From Triangularia verruculosa (lineage: Eukaryota > Ascomycota > Sordariomycetes > Sordariales > Podosporaceae): DNA of 64,000 nucleotides. Of this stretch, positions 56,729 through 64,000 are shown piece by piece; the stretch's first letter is position 1, and every line of letters starts with the position of its first letter. Under the pieces are notes generated by a model that did not search any database, was not told where the DNA came from, and saw only the letters and a list, made by a program, of their open reading frames with translations. The stretch is from NCBI GenBank assembly GCA_033296885.1, contig MU863883.1, forward strand, positions 186,001 to 250,000. Direction: 5' to 3'. A program made the translations under genes and the position numbers.

Positions 56729-59700
56729 GTGCGAGTGTCGGGGAGGGGAAGGGAAAGGATATGTGTGGGAGACGGGTGAACAAAAGAAGTCTGTAAATCC
56801 AGGGAACGAGGTCGAGGCAGCCCTGCTTGTTGACCAGCTGTAAAAGGAAGAGGAACGGGAGGGTCCCCTGCGGCGTGAGATTAGTGCGAGTGTGCGTCGA
56901 GCGACCAGCGTATTATTAGAAGTAGTATTACGGCGACTGAAACTACCACTAGGGCGTGTAGAAGAAGTGTCTTGTTTTTGCCAACATGATGCTTGCTTGT
57001 TGGCGACCGCAAGCCTCTTTAAGACCTTTTTTTTTTTTACACCTGACCGGCCCGCGAAGCCAGCTTCTGCCCCCTTCCCGTTTGTTTCCCCATTTCTCAT
57101 CTACCTACTGTCTACAGCTTTGTTGATGCGACAGAGGCCTGTCTGGAGGTTTCGTTGCACGTTTCAAGGGCCACGACCATTCTGGGCACAGGCACACATT
57201 GGTTACGTTGGGCCTCGATGAATGGCTGGGAACGGTAGGATAAAAAATAAAAAAGCCACCATCCCCTGTCAGCATCCCCTGCCCCCAGGGGCTGCTCAGT
57301 GTCCACTTGCCGGTACCGGTACGAATGCCATCAAGAGAACTGATCCAGCGGTCAGGGAATCACCGTTTCCACTTACACGGCCGGACGACACCGAAAGCAG
57401 GAGTCACCGACAATCACACCTCAGAGGTCAAAGGGACCGGAATGGGCTCCCGACACGACGCGGAATCCATGGAAACGCATATTGGGCGTTAATCAATTCC
57501 TCCTGAACATTCTCGTGGTGCCATCGCTCCCGAATATCCCGTTGTTGTTTTTTTTGCAATAATTTGTTGGGTGCTGGCGGGTTCGTTGGGAGTTGGGATT
57601 TGCAAAAAAAAGACAGAAGAAGAGAATGAAGCCGCGCCGTTGCGCGACGTCACAGGCTTGTCGGCCAGGGTGTGTCAGACCACGACCCGTAAAAATAATA
57701 AAAAAAGGTACCTCCTCCTGCGCCATGTGAGCCAAGCCTAGTACCGCCGTCACATTGATGGACATTGCTGCAGCCATGGGAATGCCCGGAACCCTCAACC
57801 GCCCGCCGAGACAAGAAGAGAGGAACCAAAACATAGCGGACATCCGTTGGCGCCGACGACTCTCTGTTTGTGTCTTTCAGTTGGTCGAAATCGAAAGGTT
57901 GTGTACTGTGTACTGTGACGGAATCCGAAAAATTCAGCGTGTTCTGGGGTCAGCAAGGGAGCATGTTCTCAGCTTCATCTCAACAAGGCACTACCAGGCC
58001 GTGCTCATCCAATCAAAATACTGACAATGGGGTCCAGTTGCCTGTTTGGGTTAAGAGGCCTCGTCCCGAACCGTCGGCTGAAGTTGAGATGCAGTCGGGG
58101 TCGACGCCCGGCAGCCAAGTCGGGATCGGTTGTCGGCCTGGAGCTCTCTCTGTTTGCATACCCAACCACAGTCTCTCCCTTGTCTCAACTGCACAGAGGC
58201 ACGCAGCAGCAACTCGTGACCTCTGCTACTCCTTGCAAAATCACTACAATTACCTAATAAGAGCACAGCTGTTTCTGCTGTTACACACCGGTTCCAGCGG
58301 AAGGACTTTGTGATGACCGGTGCTGCCGGGGAATTCGCTATCTCTCATGGTTGTGGCCTGCCGGGGACCGAATTGTCGCAAAATGGCGCCGATGTATGAA
58401 TATCGTTTCCAAGATAACAGATATTTCGCCGAGGAGAGGACGGGCGGCAGCAGCAACAGCAACGGTCGAGGTACCGCTACTCCGGTTCTGCAGATTTCCA
58501 GCCCAAAAGAAGAGCATCCACACTGTCACAGCCGTCAATGAGACCCGGTGGAACCCCAGTGGAGAGTGTGTGGGTCCATCGATAATCGCCCAGAGTGGGC
58601 CGGCAGTGGGGCGATGGGGTCTCAGGGGCAGGCCCGGGGAAGGCACGAAGCATGCATTGGTTTTTTTCCCGACTTCTCCCGACAGCATCGCAGGGATGCT
58701 TGAGAATCGAAAACTTTCCTCATCGGGCCCAGGCTGGGCGAAACCGCGGAATCTGAAGCGAGAAGCCCAAGGACTTCTCGAAGCCCACGCTGGTGAAACA
58801 GGGACAGCTTCGTGTCTGATGTCTGATGTGCCGCTGGCCTCCACCGCTCTCAAACGGACCCCAAGCAGCCCCAACGGCATGCTAAATTTTCGTCTGAATT
58901 CTTTCCATCTCTCTCAAGCTGATCAGAGGCCGGTCTAGATGTGGTAGACAAGATACGGGGTACAGTAGTCTGCACTTGTCTGCACTTCACGGGACCAGCG
59001 GATAAGACGGGATTGGGTGCCCAGGTACGAAGCACGGTGTGCTGACGTCCGCGTGACTCCCTTCTCGAAATTGACAACAGAGAGGGTTGGGGAAAATGGA
59101 TTCGGAAAACCCCAACAGTCCTGACCTTCTCGATCTGTCGAGGATTGTCTGATCTCCGCCCTTCCCGTCTGCGGCCCAGCAGCTCGCCCTGTTCGTTTCC
59201 TCGAATTTTTCAATGCATCACCAAATCTTTCAAGCAGATCGGCATCGTCAACAGGAAGGGAGCAGGTTTCTGAATCTGAATCCCATCCAAGCATGCCATG
59301 CCGAGCTAGGCCTGAAAGGAGCAGAAAGGTCATGCTGGAAGCTTGGCCCAGGATCTGCAACTTTCGGTCAGCAACAAAAGAAAAAACACTGGAGGTCCGT
59401 GAGTGCCGCGCCGGCAGGCGGCCCCACAGACCACATGCTCCCGTCAAAGACGCCATTGACGTCCGGTGGTGGTCCGGGTCCTGGTCGGGTACCACTCCGG
59501 GGCGCCTCCGTTTTCACCCTCCAACTCGGCTTCTTTTGCCCACAAAGTTGGATTCTGCGGGGAATTTCGGAAGCACATGAAAGCAGCATGCCAAAAGTAA
59601 GCAAACATCATATCGATGAGTCCGACAACGGAGCGGCAGCTTTCTCAATCTTCAGTGAGCGTCGTCAGCCTCGATTGGTACACCCCGCAAAATCCAAAGA

Positions 59701-62059
59701 AACATCAACAAGGTTGATCTTGCCCCGGTCAAGCCAGGGGTTGTCATGGTCAGTCAGCTGGGGTCGGGCTCCACCATGCCATGGCCGCCACAGAATGCGG
59801 TGAAAAGCTTCGGACGAGCTTCACCGCCTGCTAGTCGCTCTCTTGTCTAGATTTCCGCAACGGCCCACGGTCCACGGGTTGCTGTGCCCCAGATTCTGTT
59901 GTCAGGAAAATCGAACGAAATGAACGGGCGTGGGACGTGGGATGGTGAGGCCATCACCCCCGCGTGGCTTGCTGGTGACAACACGGGGTTGGTACCCATG
60001 CTTGCTCTTCATCCCATGTCAATCGTCAAGAGATTCTGCCCCGATGGCTGCAAGCGGCACGGATGACTCCCACGTTTACCACACCCTCGGCCCGGTCAAG
60101 GGAACTCAATTTGGCGTCTTCCTCGGTGTGGTCTCGGTGATGCTCGGCCAACCAACCGACGACCACCACCACACACACAAATCCCCAAATACCAAAAACA
60201 AAACTGTGGCAAAACTCCGGGTATGCTGAATTGTCTCCAAGAACTCCTCAAAGAAACACACTCCCGAGAATCGAGGCCGAAGAACAAAGGCCGTGACTCA
60301 AAGCGGGGAGCAGCCTGTCCTGTCCTGCATGTACCTCCGTAGTCTCCCCGGGCCTGCGTCCTTGTTCCCCATTGCGGCTCTTAGGTATGTGGAGGGGTTC
60401 GTGTGAGAAAAGCAGCTGTTTTTTTTCCCTTCTGGATAAACATTCACAATTCCCCACGGAGAGGGGGGTGGAGTTTGGCGGGGAAATGTGGGTTGAACGG
60501 CAACGAACGTCAAGGGTGATGGCTGTTGAAGCCCCGCAGCAGACCAACCTTCTCTCCACCAGAACACCAACCGGTTATTCGGTATTGTTGTATAAGTGAG
60601 AAATCGTAAATACCATACCCGAGGGAAAAGGAGGTGGGAGAGGGAGGGGCTTGTTACCGTTGCTCGGTAAAGTTCATAGACTACAGCTGCTCCCCCAATA
60701 AACTCTCACATGGAAACTATTTCCGTGAACCTCATACACACACAGTGGGAATACCCTGCAAGAGGAAAAGTCACATATGAGTCAGCCAGCAGTTCGAGCT
60801 GTTGGCTTCGGGTAAAATCGAACTTGATGATGACGATATCTGAGCGTAGTATTGAGCAATTGTGTTCTATGGCGGGGGGGAAACGGAGTGCAACTACATA
60901 ACCGAGAATCAAGAAAATTGTTCGGAAGAGAGAAGTGGGAAGTGGGAAGTGGCTTTGAAAGGGTGAACAGCTGAAGAAGGTAGAGAGAGTCCGGAAAAAC
61001 TACTCCAAAACATGTGAATTTACACATGGGGGGGGGGACGGGAAACTCTGTAGTATGTTGCTGATTTCTGTCAGCGTACATGTGAAAATGGCATGATTAT
61101 CAACTTGTTCAATGTCCTACATCGGAGAAGAGAGGAGATCTAGAATCTCACGAACGAGGGAAGAGAAAGTACTCTGGCATGTGATGGAGTCGTTACACGG
61201 CAACGAGGGAAACACTAGCGAGGACGATGACATTATGATCACGTTTCCCTCGCTTCTGTTTTCCTCCTCAAGGTTGGCCCAGCACTCTATCATGAAAACA
61301 TAAGCTTCGGATGACCCTCCTCGCCCTGTAACCAAGCAGTGAAAAACAAAATAGACAAATCAAAACATCGTATTAATCTACAGACTTCAAGGTATCTATG
61401 TACCCTTGATCGAAAAGCCAAGAAGGTCGGCAATGGTGAAAATAAGGAAAGGCAAACCTGTCCTGTCAAACACCCTAGACCTTTCCCCAGACCCTTTTTT
61501 CCCCAGACCTTGTTTTTAGTACCCGGCCCTGGCAGCCGGTGGACAGTTAGGTACGTACCTAATCTTGTCCTGTACACTAGACAAGACCCAATCCTTGACC
61601 TGCCACGCTTGCCCGTCGATCCCGTCAAAAAACAGGGTGTGGTGTGGGTGGAAAGAAGAGGATATCGTCGGCTCTTCGTTAGAAAAAAGAAGCTTGACCA
61701 ACTAGTCCTGTGAACTGGCTCGTACATGGCAGAAAAAAGAACCGGGAGGATAAAACCTTAAATTAACATCATTCCTCTCATTTCCCTGTTTTCTGCCTCC
61801 TTTTTGTTCCTTCTTGGTTTGTGAAGGCTGTCCATACGCCTACACCGAACGGAAACTCAACGTGACTTCGCTCTGATAAAAGGGGAAACTCAACGCTGAC
61901 TTAGTCTGACAAAAGGCAAATTCGACTCCAAAACTCCAAACAGAAAAGAAAGTACCACCATAACTCCTTGAGCTGGACCAGAATGTAAACATACTCCGAG
62001 ACCCGAGACCCGAGACCACAGATTTCGAAACTCATCGTGAGCGCACAACGACGACAAGA
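56724..62059. other. 5.3 kb gene-free stretch between malic enzyme and RAD7
   Basis: The left end is the malic enzyme promoter; the right end is the RAD7 3' flank. The open frames at 58351-58938, 58935-59495 and 59213-59803 overlap each other on both strands and show no family features. I find no tRNA, transposase or terminal repeats. Short G runs occur at 61028-61036 and elsewhere. A long regulatory region or a non-coding transcript is possible. Confidence 0.45.
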
Positions 62060-64000
62060 TCAGTCATCCTCACCCTCGATGACCATGCCCCTCGCGTTGG
62101 GCACGCCAACGAGAATCTTGCCCCTCGGCACCCTCACATCCTTCACCTTCATACACCCAAACACGTTTAGCTCCCGCAGACCAGGACAGCTCCGAAAGAT
62201 GCTCCCCACCACGAAATCCGTCGCCTCCTCGCAAAACGAAATCTCCATCTTCTGCATATTCTCGTATTTATTATCCGCACTGAAAGCCTCCTCAAACGCC
62301 TGACTCGAAATATGGCGACATCCGTGGACGTTGAGATGCTGGAGGGTCTTCCCCGAGTGCGCCATTAGAGCCTTGAACCCTTCATCACACAAACCAATAC
62401 CATCAGGATTCTCGCGGGGTTTGGTCGATTCGAGCTGGCGGCATTTCTGGAGGTCAAGGAACACAAGACCAGGGTTTAGCCACTCAGGAGCAAAGAGTCG
62501 GGCGAATCCGGCGTCAGTCATGATTTCGCTGTCGGTGATGCGAAGCTTCTTCAGGCTGCGGCAGTGAGTGCGGATGGCGTCGAGGACTGTGTTGTCTAGC
62601 TCAGGGACCCGGGTCAGGGACAGTGTTTCGAGCTGGGAACCGATGGAGGTGAGAAGTTTGACGTAAACGTCTGGATGAACTGCCTCGCGTAGGTCCAGAG
62701 ACAGGTGGCGGAGAGTGGTGATTTTGGCGATGTGCTCGAGGCCTTTGCCAGTCACAGCTTGGTTGTGGCAGACCTTGAGGCAAGCGAGGTTAGGGCAACT
62801 GGCGGGAATGACGGCAAGAACATTGTCGGTGAAGTGCTTGTCTGTCCAGTATACCCGAAGGGATTTGAGGGGCTGGCCCTTCTTTTGAAGGTATTCAATC
62901 CACTTTCCCTGGGAAATGAGGTTGGAACCATGAAGATACAGGTCTTCAAGGGCAATATTCCGGGTAGTGAGAAAGTCTACCACTTCGTCTTTGAAGTGGA
63001 TGGCGTTGCGGACCTTCAATTTCTTGAGTCCAGGGACCGAGTGGAAAATCCGATAAAAGTCGTCGGAGCCGAGCTTGGCTCCATCATAGACAAGGACTTC
63101 ATGACTGGACGGCTGCAGGAACAAACTCAACGTCGTGGGATTGAGAAGACGGTGCTTGGAGAGATTCCGAGCAATCTTGTCAACGATAGGGCCTGGTAAG
63201 TCACCCAAATCCTCGGCAAGATCAATGTTCTTCGCCAAAGTCTCAATACACAAGGACATCAGACTCTTGCCACCCACTTGGTATGTTCCGTCTAGAATCC
63301 TGCTCTGCACTTGACGTCGTGCACCGACGGCTCCTCCAATGGCCCGCTTGGGTTTCTTCTTGATTACAGGGTCGTCCTTTGCGAGTTCTTTGCCGCATGG
63401 ATTGCAAACCAAACCTCCGTCAGGAGCATTGCGGGAGTATGCCGTTACTGTAAACCGTTTGTTACAGATGGCACAATTCTCCATCTGGCCCGGGAGGGGT
63501 TTCGCACGTTCTTCGAAAAGCGCACGAGCAAGATCCTCATCATCCGAATCCCCATCACCGCGCTTACGTTTCTGGAATTTCTTGCTGGCCTTGATCTTAT
63601 CAATGGCCTTCTTTTCCTTCGCCTTCTTGCGCTCCTCGGCAGCAGCGGCGGCTTGTGCTGCACTTCTTCCCCTGGTTGACCGACCAGTAGATACGACCGT
63701 GCTATCATCCGCCTCGGGCTCTGTGGGGTTAATTGTGCTCTCAGCCAAGAGCTGCTGATCAGAAGGGCGACTCTCTGAGTTGTCCTGGGCTGCCGCTCTC
63801 CGGCGGGCCTCAGCGTCGAGTCTGATCTGATTTGCAGATATATTATGCGACTAGAGATGGATTTTAGTGTCCAGTTCAACCTCATACTGAGTGATGACTT
63901 ACAGCCAAAAAGTCTGTTAAGGCCGATTGCCTGCAATAAATGTCTGTCAGCCATACCGATGCCAGGATCCATGTGAATGGAAGATACCAACGGGCCCATG
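62060..64000 (-). CDS. RAD7: Rad7, nucleotide excision repair LRR protein (partial)
   Basis: Exons on the minus strand are 63850-62060, 63930-63903 and a piece at the right edge (64000-63992), giving about 608 residues. Splicing yields GPQSALTDFLASHNISANQI, the conserved Rad7 N-terminus, followed by RLDAEARRRAA. The protein then has a basic acidic-mixed segment (KKFQKRKRGDGDSDDE), a C4 zinc-like motif (C-A-I-C ... C-N-P-C) and leucine-rich repeats to the end. Rad7 with Rad16 forms the NEF4 complex for global genome repair of UV lesions and an E3 ligase with Elc1/Cul3 (yeast knowledge). The first junction uses a GTTGGT donor. Whether the ATG in the edge piece is the start cannot be decided. 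Confidence 0.9.

Noticed and set aside
58351..59803. Three open frames of about 190 codons on both strands
   Set aside because: They overlap each other, have no domain features and no plausible intron structure.
1..64000. CRISPR arrays, insertion sequences, operons, prophage
   Set aside because: The DNA is eukaryotic with spliceosomal introns; no regularly spaced repeats, transposase or phage genes were seen.

Overview
This window is nuclear DNA of a filamentous ascomycete. Genes sit on both strands without operons. Most carry one to four short introns (about 47-110 nt; longer in actin and malic enzyme) with GTAAGT-like donors, CTAAC/CTGAC-like branch points and YAG acceptors. Gene content (TSC2, Elongator, a GNAT-linked GH3 domain, a 2EXR protein, a CENP-I/Mis6 homologue, a two-part malic enzyme N-terminus) fits Pezizomycotina. 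I infer Sordariomycetes, probably Sordariales, from protein character only. I see no convincing tRNA, rRNA, CRISPR, transposase or intact mobile element.

Layout: (1) the 3' end of a RanBP2-zinc-finger protein; (2) LTV1(-) and LSG1(+), divergent 40S and 60S biogenesis factors; (3) mitochondrial uL5m(+) facing the Hsp70 exchange factor FES1(-); (4) a 2.4 kb space, then actin(+) in five exons; (5) a mitochondrial GGQ release-factor-like rescue protein(-), divergent from the serine palmitoyltransferase small subunit(+); (6) ELP2(-) and URM1(+), divergent across 285 bp, both acting on the tRNA wobble uridine; (7) CENP-I/Mis6(-); (8) a GH3-C/GNAT protein(+) that lacks the GH3 catalytic barrel; (9) a 5.6 kb gene-free stretch; (10) TSC2/tuberin(-) divergent from CSE1(+); (11) an aromatic aminotransferase(-) and a flavin monooxygenase(-); (12) a 1708-residue telomere-type OB-fold protein(+); (13) a 2EXR protein(+) facing malic enzyme(-); (14) a 5.3 kb gene-free stretch; (15) RAD7(-), cut by the right edge.

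Most genes are conserved housekeeping genes. The most unusual items are these. The giant acidic protein at 45703-50884 has OB-like ends, a textbook SUMO-interacting motif, a triple helical repeat and an MluI cell-cycle box in its promoter; it looks like a candidate Cdc13-type telomere protein. The GH3-C/GNAT protein has lost its hydrolase half. Three genes have upstream ORFs that stop exactly at, or one base before, the main start codon. Malic enzyme has a second possible start that would give a mitochondrial-type N-terminus. All functional calls rest on reading the translated sequence; no database search was run.
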